DNA of 64,000 bases from Anoxybacteroides tepidamans (lineage in GTDB: Bacteria; Bacillota; Bacilli; Bacillales; Anoxybacillaceae), in contig NZ_JACHEP010000002.1 of assembly GCF_014201465.1 (NCBI RefSeq), forward strand, positions 62,001 to 126,000, written 5' to 3'. A model generated the notes under the pieces. That model was not told the origin of the DNA. It saw nothing but the letters and a program-made list of their open reading frames with translations, and did not search any database. A program made the translations under genes and the position numbers. Positions 46,066 to 54,622 of this stretch are shown piece by piece (within the stretch, counting starts at the first letter, position 1; every line of letters begins with the position of its first letter).

Positions 46066-47727
46066 TTAAATTTCCATAATAATTGGTAAAATCATCGGTT
46101 TTCGTTTCGTTTTTTCAAATAAATATTGGTTCAATGCTTCACGAATGTTCAATTTTAATGACGACCATTCAATGACATAATCTTGCATGCATTTATTCAC
46201 GATATTAGTCACCATTTTTGTCGCTTCATCGAGCAATGTTTCCGATTCCCTGACATAAACAAATCCACGTGAAATAATTTCAGGCCCAGCGACAATTTTT
46301 TTCGCTTCTTTGCTTAATGTCACGACAACAATTAAAATGCCGTCTTGAGAAAGTAAACGGCGGTCGCGCAAGACGATGTTGCCGACATCGCCGATTCCTA
46401 ATCCATCAATTAAAACATTGCCATATGGAACTTTGCCGCCAAAGCGCGCTTGTCCGTTGCGAAATTCGATCACGTCTCCTTTGTCGATTAAAAACGTTCG
46501 CTCTTCCGAAATGCCAACCGCTTTCGCCAAATTCGCATGCGCTTTTTGCATGCGATATTCCCCGTGAACAGGGATAAAATATTTCGGTTTCATTAAATTG
46601 AGCATTAATTTTAATTCTTCTTGGCAACCGTGGCCAGACACGTGCACTTTTTTGTAAACGACATTCGCTCCTGCACGGTACAAGGCGTCGATCGTTTTCA
46701 AAAACAACAACTCGTGTCCCGGCATCGGTGAAGCCGCAACGATGACCATGTCTCCTTCTTTAATGTTGACTTGTTTATGCACTTGCTTCGCCATACGTGC
46801 AAGCGCTCCCATCGGCTCACCATCGCCACCTGTCGTCAAAATCACCAACTCGTGGTCTTTGTATTGATCGACATCATGAATGGAAATGACCGTTTTTTCT
46901 GGAAGATGTAAATAACCGAGCCGAACAGCGACATCCATCACTTTATGCATGCTTTTTCCGACGATCGCTACTTTTCGACCGTGAGCATTCGCCGCATGCA
47001 ACACTTGCTGAATTCTTGTAATGTTTGACGCATAGCAGGCAACGATAACTCTTCCTTTTGCATTGTAAACGACATCGGAAATTTCTTGCGCAACGGTCGT
47101 ATCCGAGCCTGTGTATCCTGGTTTTTCAGCATTTGTGCTGTCTGATAATAAACATAAAACCCCTTGCTCACCGATTTGCGCCATTTTCCCTAAATCAGCG
47201 CGATTCATGCCGTACGGCGTTTGGTCGAATTTAAAATCGCCGGTATAAACGACCGCGCCTTGCGAAGTATGAAAACTAATCCCTACGGAGTCTGGAATGC
47301 TATGAATCGTTCGAAAAAACGTCACGGTCGCTTTTTCAAACGTCACTTCACAATCGGAATGAATTTCGATAAAAGGGGCAGTTGTGCTCACTTCATGCTC
47401 TTTTAGCTTTTCTTCCACTAATCCGAGCGTTAATTTTGTTCCATAGACAGGAACGGTGATTTTCTTTAATACATAGACGATCGCACCAATATGTTCCTCA
47501 TGCCCATGCGTTAAAAAAATCCCTTTGATGCGCTCTTGCCGTTCGACAAGATAAGAAATATCTGGTATCACCTTATCAATTCCAAGCATTTCATCTTCCG
47601 GAAACATTAAACCCGCATCAATCACAAAAATATCTTCATCAAGCTCAATAATGTACATATTTTTTCCGATTTCCCCTACTCCTCCGAGGGAAAATACACG
47701 TATTTTCTCTGCTTGTTTTACCCTCAA
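46066..47727 (-). CDS. rnjB: ribonuclease J2
   Basis: Beta-CASP metallo-beta-lactamase ribonuclease, partner of RNase J1. The metal motif reads THGHEEHIGA near residue 73 (the canonical HxHxDH is HGHEEH here, with Glu in place of Asp, as in other RNase J2 proteins), plus YTGDFKFDQ. Beta-CASP motifs (VACYASNITRIQQ, HVSGHG, PVHGEYRM) follow. 553 residues. The start is TTG 47727, eight bases after GGAGG. Synteny (dapA-rnjB-tepA) identifies RnjB rather than RnjA. A sigma-A promoter lies upstream. Confidence 0.94.
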   Translation of the reverse strand: MRVKQAEKIRVFSLGGVGEIGKNMYIIELDEDIFVIDAGLMFPEDEMLGIDKVIPDISYLVERQERIKGIFLTHGHEEHIGAIVYVLKKITVPVYGTKLTLGLVEEKLKEHEVSTTAPFIEIHSDCEVTFEKATVTFFRTIHSIPDSVGISFHTSQGAVVYTGDFKFDQTPYGMNRADLGKMAQIGEQGVLCLLSDSTNAEKPGYTGSDTTVAQEISDVVYNAKGRVIVACYASNITRIQQVLHAANAHGRKVAIVGKSMHKVMDVAVRLGYLHLPEKTVISIHDVDQYKDHELVILTTGGDGEPMGALARMAKQVHKQVNIKEGDMVIVAASPMPGHELLFLKTIDALYRAGANVVYKKVHVSGHGCQEELKLMLNLMKPKYFIPVHGEYRMQKAHANLAKAVGISEERTFLIDKGDVIEFRNGQARFGGKVPYGNVLIDGLGIGDVGNIVLRDRRLLSQDGILIVVVTLSKEAKKIVAGPEIISRGFVYVRESETLLDEATKMVTNIVNKCMQDYVIEWSSLKLNIREALNQYLFEKTKRKPMILPIIMEI

Positions 47728-47777
47728 TGGTACGTCCTCCTAATATCAAACTAACCCGCTCAAAGTCACTTGATTTT

Positions 47778-47807
47778 ATTATAACTGATGGAAGATTTTA
47801 AATACAA
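47778..47807 (-). promoter_or_regulatory. sigma-A promoter of rnjB
   Basis: TTGTAT (47802-47807), 18-base spacer, perfect TATAAT (47778-47783) on the minus strand. Confidence 0.6.
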
Positions 47808-47830
47808 GATAATTTGTCCTGTGCCGTTGA

Positions 47831-47871
47831 GGAAGAAAACGGCCAATTCACATATTCGTGAATTGACCGTT
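47831..47871 (-). terminator. terminator of the asd-dapG-dapA operon
   Basis: A 14-bp stem with one G-T pair (47838-47851 with 47858-47871, 6-base loop) followed by TTTCTTCC on the minus strand, 10 bases past dapA. Confidence 0.8.
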
Positions 47872-47880
47872 CTCTTACAT

Positions 47881-48753
47881 TTATAGCGTTTGAAGCAAGT
47901 TCATTAGCCGGGTACGTTCATTTTCCGTTAACGGAACGAGCGGCAAGCGAACCGAACCGACATCTAATCCTTTTATTTGCAACGCCGTTTTGACAGGCGC
48001 CGGGCTTGGTGCAGCGAATAATCCTTTCATAATCGGAAGCAGTTTTTGATGAAGTTTTGCGGCTTTTGTTCGATCCCCGGCCTCAAACGCTGCGATCATT
48101 TGTTGCATTTCATTTCCGATAACATGGGAAGCAACCGATACAACACCCGCACCACCGATCGCCATAACTGGAAGCGTCAATCCATCATCGCCGCTATACA
48201 CTAAAAACTCCTCATCCGTACGGGCGATCACTTCTGTCATCGCATCGAGGTTGCCGCTTGCATCCTTTAAAGCAACGATATTCGGAATTTCCGCTAAACG
48301 AACAAGCGTGTCAACAGCTATATTCACGACAGAACGCCCGGGAATGTTATAAACCATCACCGGAAGCTTTGTACTTTCAGCAATCGCTTTAAAATGCTGA
48401 TAAATTCCTTCTTGGTTTGGTTTATTGTAGTATGGAGCGACAATCATGATCGCATTGACGCCAATTTCTTCTGCTTTTTTTGTTAGCTCAATCGATGCGC
48501 GTGTATTGTTGCTCCCTGTTCCGGCGATGACAGGAACTCGACCGTTTACAACGGAAACGACGTGGCGAAATAGCGCGATTTTTTCTTCTGTCGTTAACGT
48601 CGGGGATTCTCCCGTCGTCCCTGCGATAACAAGAGAATCAGTTCCATTCTCAAGCAAATAGTTCACAAGTTGAGTCGTTTTGTCAAAATCTATATTCCCC
48701 TTATTGTCAAATGGCGTGACCATCGCGGTTACGATCTTACCAAATGAAATCAA
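47881..48753 (-). CDS. dapA: 4-hydroxy-tetrahydrodipicolinate synthase
   Basis: Condenses pyruvate with aspartate semialdehyde, the branch point to diaminopimelate and dipicolinate. The aldolase fold shows AGTTGESPTL near residue 42, the Tyr of YNIPGRS and the Schiff-base Lys in IVALKDASG. The start is TTG 48753, eight bases after GAGGAG, giving 290 residues exactly as in B. subtilis. A GTG three codons upstream overlaps that ribosome site. Five bases separate it from dapG. Its product feeds DpaAB for spore DPA. Confidence 0.96.
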   Translation of the reverse strand: MISFGKIVTAMVTPFDNKGNIDFDKTTQLVNYLLENGTDSLVIAGTTGESPTLTTEEKIALFRHVVSVVNGRVPVIAGTGSNNTRASIELTKKAEEIGVNAIMIVAPYYNKPNQEGIYQHFKAIAESTKLPVMVYNIPGRSVVNIAVDTLVRLAEIPNIVALKDASGNLDAMTEVIARTDEEFLVYSGDDGLTLPVMAIGGAGVVSVASHVIGNEMQQMIAAFEAGDRTKAAKLHQKLLPIMKGLFAAPSPAPVKTALQIKGLDVGSVRLPLVPLTENERTRLMNLLQTL

Positions 48754-48758
48754 TGCTT

Positions 48759-50006
48759 TCACTCCTCATCAGAATCATATTTCACCGGCAGTTCTTCGGA
48801 GAGATGAAATGCGTCATGCAGCGCGTTGACGGCTTTCTTTAAATCCTCTTCTTTTACTAATACCCAAATGGTCGTATGGCTATCAGCCGATTGTAAAATT
48901 TGAATTCCTTGTTCAGAAAGAGCAGTCACAATTTTCGCTGTAACGCCTGGGACACCAGCAATGCCGGCGCCGACTGTCGATACTTTTGCGCACCCTCGCG
49001 TCACGATCGGCTCATATCCGATAGCTTTTAGCGCCGCAATGGCTCGATCCGTCATTTCACCCGCAACCGTATACACCACTCCGTTCGGTGAAATGTTAAT
49101 AAAATCGACGCTAATTCCTTCATTAGCCATCGCTTTAAACACGTCGGACTGCAACTCATAATGCCCTTCTTTCGCTTGCACTTTAATTTGCGTCACGTTC
49201 GAAACATGAGCGATTCCGGTGACAAGACGTTCTTTAACATCGCTTCCTTTATCCGGTTTGACGCTGGATGTCACAAGCGTTCCAAGCGAATCAGAATAAG
49301 TCGAGCGCACGCGCAATGGAACTTTTGCTTGCATCGCAATTTCGACCGCTCGCGGATGAATCACTTTCGCCCCTTGATATGCCATGTTGCAAATTTCTGT
49401 ATAGGTGACGACATCAAGCGGACGAGCGCTCTCTACAATGCGCGGGTCAGCCGTCATTACTCCTTCAACATCAGTAAAAATATCGATACACTCCGCATTA
49501 AGAGCCGCACCTAGAGCAGCAGCTGACGTATCGCTGCCGCCGCGGCCAAGCGTCGTGATGTCGCCATCTTTTGTTGCCCCTTGAAATCCAGCGACAACAA
49601 CGACATCATATTCTTCTAACGTTTTCAACAAACGGTCGCAACGCATTTCGACAATTTTCGCATTTGTATGATCATCATTTGTGCATAGCCCTGCTTGTGC
49701 GCCTGTAAACGCCGTTGCTTTCATTCCGTGTTTGTTTAGCAAATTCGTAAAGACAACGCTTGAAATCATTTCTCCGCAAGCCATCAATAAATCTTGTTCG
49801 CGCTTATTGACATAGGTGCTGCTTCCGCCGATCAATTGCAGCAGCGTATCGGTCGCGTAAGGTTCCCCTTTTCGGCCCATCGCTGAGACGACGACAACGA
49901 CTTTATACCCTTCATCGAGCGCTCTAGCAATATGTTTGCGTGCCAAATCGCGTCCATATTCGTCACGAACTGATGTGCCGCCAAATTTTTGGACAATGAT
50001 CTTCAT
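48759..50006 (-). CDS. dapG: aspartokinase I (diaminopimelate-sensitive type)
   Basis: Phosphorylates aspartate, the first step of lysine/DAP synthesis. The kinase motif KFGGTSV is at residues 7-13, and GRGGSDTSAAALGAAL and FTDVEGVMTADPRI lie in the catalytic domain. Two ACT domains occupy the C-terminal 150 residues. 415 residues (B. subtilis DapG 404). The asd-dapG-dapA order identifies it as DapG. Its ribosome site lies in a palindrome (50010-50023), a possible translational control. Confidence 0.95.
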   Translation of the reverse strand: MKIIVQKFGGTSVRDEYGRDLARKHIARALDEGYKVVVVVSAMGRKGEPYATDTLLQLIGGSSTYVNKREQDLLMACGEMISSVVFTNLLNKHGMKATAFTGAQAGLCTNDDHTNAKIVEMRCDRLLKTLEEYDVVVVAGFQGATKDGDITTLGRGGSDTSAAALGAALNAECIDIFTDVEGVMTADPRIVESARPLDVVTYTEICNMAYQGAKVIHPRAVEIAMQAKVPLRVRSTYSDSLGTLVTSSVKPDKGSDVKERLVTGIAHVSNVTQIKVQAKEGHYELQSDVFKAMANEGISVDFINISPNGVVYTVAGEMTDRAIAALKAIGYEPIVTRGCAKVSTVGAGIAGVPGVTAKIVTALSEQGIQILQSADSHTTIWVLVKEEDLKKAVNALHDAFHLSEELPVKYDSDEE

Positions 50007-50009
50007 GTT

Positions 50010-50023
50010 AACACCCCGGTGTT
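50010..50023. promoter_or_regulatory. palindrome covering the dapG ribosome-binding site
   Basis: AACACCGGGGTGTT on the minus strand can form AACAC/GTGTT with a 4-base loop; the GGGGTG ribosome site is in the loop and 3' arm, immediately before ATG 50006. It is short, so the effect is uncertain. Confidence 0.35.
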
Positions 50024-50033
50024 CAATCGCTCT

Positions 50034-51083
50034 TTATTTCACAAGCCCAAGCTTTAACAGACTTTCGGCAATTTGCACCGAATTCCACGCCGCTCCTTTT
50101 AATAAATTGTCCGATACAATCCATAGATGGAAGGCATTATCGCGATCTAAATCTTTGCGGATGCGCCCGACAAATACTTCATTTTTGCCTACGCAATCAG
50201 CAGGCATTGGATAAAGTTGTTCGGATGGATCGTCTTGTAAAACGACACCAGGAGCATCTTTTAATACATTTTTGATATCTTCTGCACTGATGCCTTCTTT
50301 TTCAACTTCGATATATACCGATTCAGAATGCCCTGTCATCACTGGAATGCGCACGCACGTTGCGGCAATTTCGAGTTCAGGCATATGCATAATTTTTTTC
50401 GTTTCATTGATCATTTTCATTTCTTCGAACGTAAAACCATTGTCTTGGAATTTATCAATTTGTGGAATCGCATTAAACGCAATTTGATAATGCTTGCGAT
50501 CGGATTTCACCGGCAAAATTTCCGGGGTAAATGGTTCCCCTTCCAAAATCGCTTTTGCTTGTGCTTTTAGCTCTTCAATCGCTTGTGCTCCTGCCCCGGA
50601 AACAGCTTGATATGTCGATACGATCACTTTTTTCAAACCGAACGCTTGACGAATCGGCTCAAGTGCCACGACCATTTGAATCGTTGAGCAGTTCGGATTG
50701 GCGATAATGCCGTTATGCCATTTTAAATCGTCTTCGTTCACTTCAGGAACGACAAGCGGCACATTCTCATCCATACGGAATGCGCTTGTATTGTCAACGA
50801 CGATCGCTCCGCGTTTGACCGCTTCCGGAGCGAGCACTTTCGATACAGCGCCTCCCGCGCTAAAAAGTGCAATGTCCACTCCTTCAAAGCTTTCTGGCTT
50901 TGCGACTTGCACTTTGATTTCTTCACCTTTAAACATCTCTTTTTTCCCTGCTGAACGTTCTGACGATAACAACGTTAACGTTTCAACCGGAAAATTTCTA
51001 TTTTCTAGCGTTTGAATCATTTGTTGACCAACTGCACCGGTAGCTCCGACAACTGCTACATGCAATCCTTTTCGTTCCATCAT
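50034..51083 (-). CDS. asd: aspartate-semialdehyde dehydrogenase
   Basis: NADPH-dependent reduction of aspartyl phosphate to aspartate semialdehyde. The cofactor motif [11 protein letters not shown] is near residue 10, the catalytic cysteine is in NPNCSTIQ near residue 130, and [11 protein letters not shown] has the substrate-binding Arg and His. 349 residues, full length. ATG 51083 follows AAGGAG. In B. subtilis asd follows dpaB directly; here a MITE-like insertion and an extended -10-like box lie between, so asd can be expressed apart from the sporulation-specific dpa genes. Confidence 0.97.
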   Translation of the reverse strand: MMERKGLHVAVVGATGAVGQQMIQTLENRNFPVETLTLLSSERSAGKKEMFKGEEIKVQVAKPESFEGVDIALFSAGGAVSKVLAPEAVKRGAIVVDNTSAFRMDENVPLVVPEVNEDDLKWHNGIIANPNCSTIQMVVALEPIRQAFGLKKVIVSTYQAVSGAGAQAIEELKAQAKAILEGEPFTPEILPVKSDRKHYQIAFNAIPQIDKFQDNGFTFEEMKMINETKKIMHMPELEIAATCVRIPVMTGHSESVYIEVEKEGISAEDIKNVLKDAPGVVLQDDPSEQLYPMPADCVGKNEVFVGRIRKDLDRDNAFHLWIVSDNLLKGAAWNSVQIAESLLKLGLVK

Positions 51084-51133
51084 TCATTCTCCTTCCAATT
51101 GATCACTAACTGTATCGATTTTCGATAGTTTTT

Positions 51134-51142
51134 ATTTTAACA
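51134..51142 (-). promoter_or_regulatory. candidate extended -10 promoter of asd
   Basis: TGTTAAAAT (TGN plus TAAAAT) on the minus strand, about 50 bases before asd. The -35 is poor. Confidence 0.4.
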
Positions 51143-51200
51143 CATTCGCCTTTATAAGGAGAGAAATTTTTTATTTACATGCATAAAATTTCTTTTTTAG

Positions 51201-51414
51201 CAGGCGTGTTGATTAACCATTAAAAGCCAGTTGACATCGCTCTATTCCTATCTTTTCTGCCGGAGTCGGCTAAGCTCAGCTTGCCGACTGGGAGTATTTG
51301 CCCTCCTCGAACAATGAACGCTTTGCGGGCAAATGGCATTTGCCTGCCGGCGTTCTTATTCGAGAGAAGTGGCAGAAAAGCTTGTGTTCAGCCATATGAT
51401 TCTCTGTTTTTTAG
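51201..51414 (-). mobile_element. MITE-like element, copy B (one end lost)
   Basis: The same family as the elements at 8424 and 60428, in the opposite orientation, between dpaB and asd. The right terminal repeat CAGGCGTGTTGATTA is intact at 51201-51215 and is flanked by CTTTTTTAG (51192-51200). The opposite terminal repeat is missing: similarity resumes at the internal GTTTTTTAG (51406-51414), which overlaps the dpaB stop codon. The interior keeps the outer stem (GGCAGAAAAGCTT at 51371) and the three inner stems, with several changes. Confidence 0.8.
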
Positions 51415-52013
51415 TTATCTGTATCACGAAATTTTTCGATAATAACGGGTTGCAGTTGTTTTCCTTCAAGCGCAGCAATGACCGTATCGCGCAAAAGGGA
51501 CATTTTAGCCACCATCGAGTTTGGCTTTGTATGCGGTGCATCTTGGCCAAACGGGATGAAATAAATGTTTTTGGCCGCCATTAGCCGCATTAAATTCACA
51601 CCGTTTAACCCTAGCGCGTCGTTCGTTGAAATTCCGACAACGACAGGACGATGATTGCGCATCGTCGCTTTCGCAGCCATGAGCACGGGTGAGTCGGTCA
51701 TAGCATTTGCAAGTTTACTCATGGAATTTCCTGTTAATGGAGCAATCACCATGCAATCAAGGGGAATTTTCGGTCCGAGCGGTTCCGCTTTTACAATCGT
51801 ATCGATAACAGAATTCCCTGTCATTTCTTCAAGTTTTCGTACCCACTCTTCTCCTTCTCCAAATCGTGTGCTCGTTGTTTTGACCGAATAGGTGATAATC
51901 GGCAATACTTCCGCCCCTTCTTTTATGAGCTTTTCGATTTCCGGCATCACCGCATCATACGTGCAATGCGACCCCGTCAATCCAAAACCGATGCGCTTTC
52001 CTTTTAAGCTCAT
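51411..52013 (-). CDS. dpaB: dipicolinate synthase subunit B
   Basis: Flavoprotein-like subunit of dipicolinate synthase (spoVFB), acting in the mother cell to make the DPA stored in spores. 200 residues as in B. subtilis. The flavodoxin-like start GKRIGFGLTGSHCTYD, then MVIAPLTGNSMSKLANAMTDSPVLMAAKA and GISTNDALGLNG, are characteristic. ATG 52013 directly abuts the dpaA stop. Its stop codon lies at the border of a MITE-like element. Confidence 0.95.
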   Translation of the reverse strand: MSLKGKRIGFGLTGSHCTYDAVMPEIEKLIKEGAEVLPIITYSVKTTSTRFGEGEEWVRKLEEMTGNSVIDTIVKAEPLGPKIPLDCMVIAPLTGNSMSKLANAMTDSPVLMAAKATMRNHRPVVVGISTNDALGLNGVNLMRLMAAKNIYFIPFGQDAPHTKPNSMVAKMSLLRDTVIAALEGKQLQPVIIEKFRDTDN

Positions 52014-52916
52014 TTACGCTTTCTCCTTTCGTTTCTTTAAATCATCAAATAACAATTGTGAAAGAACGTTAGCAATAATTTGTCCGGCTGTTTTCGGGGC
52101 AACAACTCCAGGAAGTCCCGGTGCTAATAACGCTTTAATTCCACGTTTTTCTGCATAACGGAAGTCTGTTCCCCCTGGCTTTGAAGCCAAATCAATAATT
52201 AACGTGTGGGCTGGCATTTTGGAAATCACACTGGCGGTCACGATCATCGTTGGAACCGTATTAATGCATACATCGATATTTTTTACTTCTTTTTCAAGAT
52301 CTTGAAGATGAAACGGATCGAGCCCCATTTCCGTAATTCGTGCAAGATGTTCGGTGCGGCGCGCCCCCACTTTCACTTTGGCACCTAGCGCTGCAAACGT
52401 GCGGGCAACGGTCATGCCAACGCGGCCCAACCCTAGCACCGCAACGCGTGAACCGTGAATCGTAAAATCGGTATGTTGAATGACCATCATAATCGTTCCC
52501 TCAGCGGTTGGAATGGAGTTATAAATCGCGACATCGTCACGTTCAAATAACTGTACATATTTTCGGTTCACTTTCTTCATTAATTCGTCTAAATAACTAT
52601 TGCTAATGCCGGAATACACCGTGCAACGTTTCGGTGTTTTCAAGAGCATTTCTTCCGTAATAAAAATTTGTTCGTTTGAAAAAACAGCATTTACTTTTCC
52701 TTCTAAATTTGTGCCGTGCACTGGCAAAACGATCGCATCTAAATCAGAAAGATCGATTTCATCAATATACATTTTCGTTGCACCCGTAAAACTGTGGGCT
52801 AATTGATCGAAGCCGATGAGGGACAACTTTGCATCAAGCTCTGTTAATTTGCGAATGACTTCTAGCTGTCTCGCATCCCCACCAATAATGGCAACGTGCA
52901 TCCCCGTCAGCATCAT
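52014..52916 (-). CDS. dpaA: dipicolinate synthase subunit A
   Basis: NAD(P)-dependent subunit (spoVFA) that oxidises the DapA product to dipicolinate. N-terminal AIIGGDARQLEVIRKL and the second Rossmann motif VAVLGLGRVGMTVARTFAALGA (around residue 150) are present, with LLAPGLPGVVAPKTAGQI near the C-terminus. The start is ATG 52916 (or 52913) after AAGGTG. A sigma-K-type promoter precedes it, matching late mother-cell expression in B. subtilis. Confidence 0.96.
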   Translation of the reverse strand: MMLTGMHVAIIGGDARQLEVIRKLTELDAKLSLIGFDQLAHSFTGATKMYIDEIDLSDLDAIVLPVHGTNLEGKVNAVFSNEQIFITEEMLLKTPKRCTVYSGISNSYLDELMKKVNRKYVQLFERDDVAIYNSIPTAEGTIMMVIQHTDFTIHGSRVAVLGLGRVGMTVARTFAALGAKVKVGARRTEHLARITEMGLDPFHLQDLEKEVKNIDVCINTVPTMIVTASVISKMPAHTLIIDLASKPGGTDFRYAEKRGIKALLAPGLPGVVAPKTAGQIIANVLSQLLFDDLKKRKEKA

Positions 52917-52964
52917 ACATCTCACCTTCTTTATTAAAAACTCATGTTGGCCGTGTTCCTTTCA

Positions 52965-52992
52965 TATCTTATGTAAGAAAGAAAAATTAGGT
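52965..52992 (-). promoter_or_regulatory. sigma-K promoter of dpaAB
   Basis: AC (52991-52992), 17-base spacer, CATAAGATA (52965-52973) on the minus strand fits AC-N16/17-CATANNNTA exactly. Confidence 0.7.
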
Positions 52993-53002
52993 GAATATAT
53001 GA

Positions 53003-53031
53003 AAGGGAGCTGACCGGATATCAGCTCCCTT
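53003..53031 (-). terminator. terminator-like hairpin after ymxH
   Basis: An 11-bp perfect stem AAGGGAGCTGA/TCAGCTCCCTT (53003-53013 with 53021-53031, 7-base loop). The following minus-strand tail TTCATATATT is only moderately T-rich. Confidence 0.65.
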
Positions 53032-53038
53032 CACTTCG

Positions 53039-53275
53039 TTATTCTGGAAAATCGATAATGATCATATCTGCCCCGATTTTCTTAATATATTGCCAAGGAA
53101 CACGAATTTCGTTTCCTTCTTTTCGAAAGCCAAACCATTTTCCCGTCGGAATTAATAGTGCTTGAATTTGACCGGTTTGTTCGTTAATTTCTAGATCGGT
53201 TTGCCCTAATATTCCTAATCGTTCTGCTCGTCTCACATCGACAATTTCTTTTCCGCTTAATTCACTTAATCTCAC
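53039..53275 (-). CDS. ymxH: YlmC/YmxH-family PRC-barrel protein
   Basis: 78-residue single PRC-barrel domain (LSELSGKEIVDVRRAERLG, WFGFRKEGNEIRVPWQYIKKIGADMIIID). B. subtilis YmxH and YlmC are homologues; their function is not established, and sporulation-linked regulation is reported for relatives. It lies between the M16 peptidase gene mlpA and dpaA, the standard place of ymxH. ATG 53275 is preceded by a moderate ribosome site. Confidence 0.88.
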   Translation of the reverse strand: MRLSELSGKEIVDVRRAERLGILGQTDLEINEQTGQIQALLIPTGKWFGFRKEGNEIRVPWQYIKKIGADMIIIDFPE

Positions 53276-53318
53276 CGTACATGCACTCCTTTGTCTCTTT
53301 TTATCATTGTAAGAAAAA

Positions 53319-53357
53319 ACAAATAAAAAAATGCCTGCAAGTTATCAGTGCAGGCAT
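53319..53357 (-). terminator. terminator of ylxY-mlpA
   Basis: ATGCCTGCA (53331-53339) with TGCAGGCAT (53349-53357), extended by A-T pairs and a TTTTTTTATTTG tail on the minus strand. Confidence 0.85.
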
Positions 53358-53370
53358 TTTTCACGACATT

Positions 53371-54609
53371 TTAGCTTAGCTTGCTTGGTAGCTGTCCGCT
53401 CGGGCTAATGAGCGCAAGCGCATAATCGGTGCTAAAAATTTGTTGCGCCAGCTCATTCACTTTTTCCACTTTGACGTTATTAATTTCCTCAATAATTTCA
53501 TCAAGGGAGCGGTGGCGGCCTAACAGCAACTCGTTTTTGCCGTTGCGGCTCATGCGGCTATTCGTGCTTTCAAGGCTTAACATTAAGCTTCCTTTCATTT
53601 GTTCTTTGCTGTTTTGCAGTTCTTTTGCTGTAATTCCGTTTTCTTTTAATTTACAAATCGTCTCTTGAATCGTTTCAAATAAAAGGTCTAATTGATTGCT
53701 GCCTGTTCCTCCGTAAATAGCAAGCAAGCCTCCATCTTGATAAGAAGAATGATACGAAAAAACCGAATACGCTAAACCGCGCTGTTCACGCACTTCTTGG
53801 AAAAGGCGGCTGCTCATGCTCCCTCCTAAAATGTTGTTGAGAATAATCAAGCTGTAAATATCCGGATGACCGACAGGCAACCCGTTAAAGCCAATGCATA
53901 AATGCGCCTGTTCCGTATCTTTTTGACGCGCTAATTTTTGCAGGTGAAAAACTGGGGCTACCCCGTTTTCAGTTCGTTGTTTCGCTGTAAATGACCCGAA
54001 ATATGCTTCAATTTCTTTGATAAAGCTGTCTTTCACATTTCCTGCAACAGAAATAACCACACGATCAGGCGTATAGTAATTGGCCATATATTCACGTAAC
54101 GAATCCCCTGTAAACGTACACAACGTTTCTTCCGTTCCTAAAATCGGATAGCCAAGCGGATGTGTAGCGTAACAAGCTTTGCTTAATAAATCGTGGACAA
54201 TATCATCTGGAGTGTCTTCATACATTTTAATTTCTTCAAGCACGACGTTTCGTTCTTTTTGTAGTTCTTCCTCTACAAACGTCGAGTTAAAAAACATGTC
54301 TGCCAACATATCAAGAGCAAATTTTGCATGCTCATCTAACACTTTTGCATAATAACACGTATACTCTTTCGAGGTAAAGGCGTTTACTTGTCCGCCAATG
54401 CTGTCAAACGCTTCCGCAATTTCTCGTGCGGTACGCGTTTTCGTTCCTTTAAAAAACATATGTTCTAAAAAGTGGGAAATTCCATTGTTTTGTTCATGTT
54501 CATTGCGCGAACCGGTTCCGATCCATATCCCGATCGCCACGGAACGCACCGTTGGAATTTGTTCTAGAACAATTCGTACCCCATTTTGACACGTATACTT
54601 GTTAATCAA
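53371..54609 (-). CDS. mlpA: M16 zinc peptidase MlpA (YmxG)
   Basis: Processing-peptidase-like protease, 412 residues. The zinc motif HFLEH lies in GISHFLEHMFFKGTKTRTAREIAEAFD near residue 45, with the distal Glu in the NVVLEEIKMYEDTPDD helix. The C-terminal half has GGSMSSRLFQEVREQRGLAYSV. In B. subtilis the orthologue affects extracellular protease regulation. It follows ylxY after 13 bases. ATG 54609 has a GGAGG ribosome site. Confidence 0.94.
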   Translation of the reverse strand: MINKYTCQNGVRIVLEQIPTVRSVAIGIWIGTGSRNEHEQNNGISHFLEHMFFKGTKTRTAREIAEAFDSIGGQVNAFTSKEYTCYYAKVLDEHAKFALDMLADMFFNSTFVEEELQKERNVVLEEIKMYEDTPDDIVHDLLSKACYATHPLGYPILGTEETLCTFTGDSLREYMANYYTPDRVVISVAGNVKDSFIKEIEAYFGSFTAKQRTENGVAPVFHLQKLARQKDTEQAHLCIGFNGLPVGHPDIYSLIILNNILGGSMSSRLFQEVREQRGLAYSVFSYHSSYQDGGLLAIYGGTGSNQLDLLFETIQETICKLKENGITAKELQNSKEQMKGSLMLSLESTNSRMSRNGKNELLLGRHRSLDEIIEEINNVKVEKVNELAQQIFSTDYALALISPSGQLPSKLS

Positions 54610-54622
54610 ATTTACGTTCCTC

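Noticed and set aside
46066-47727. RNase J2 as inactive because the metal motif is HGHEEH
   Set aside because: Asp-to-Glu at this position is, to my knowledge, characteristic of RNase J2 and compatible with its weaker activity; the rest of the protein is intact.
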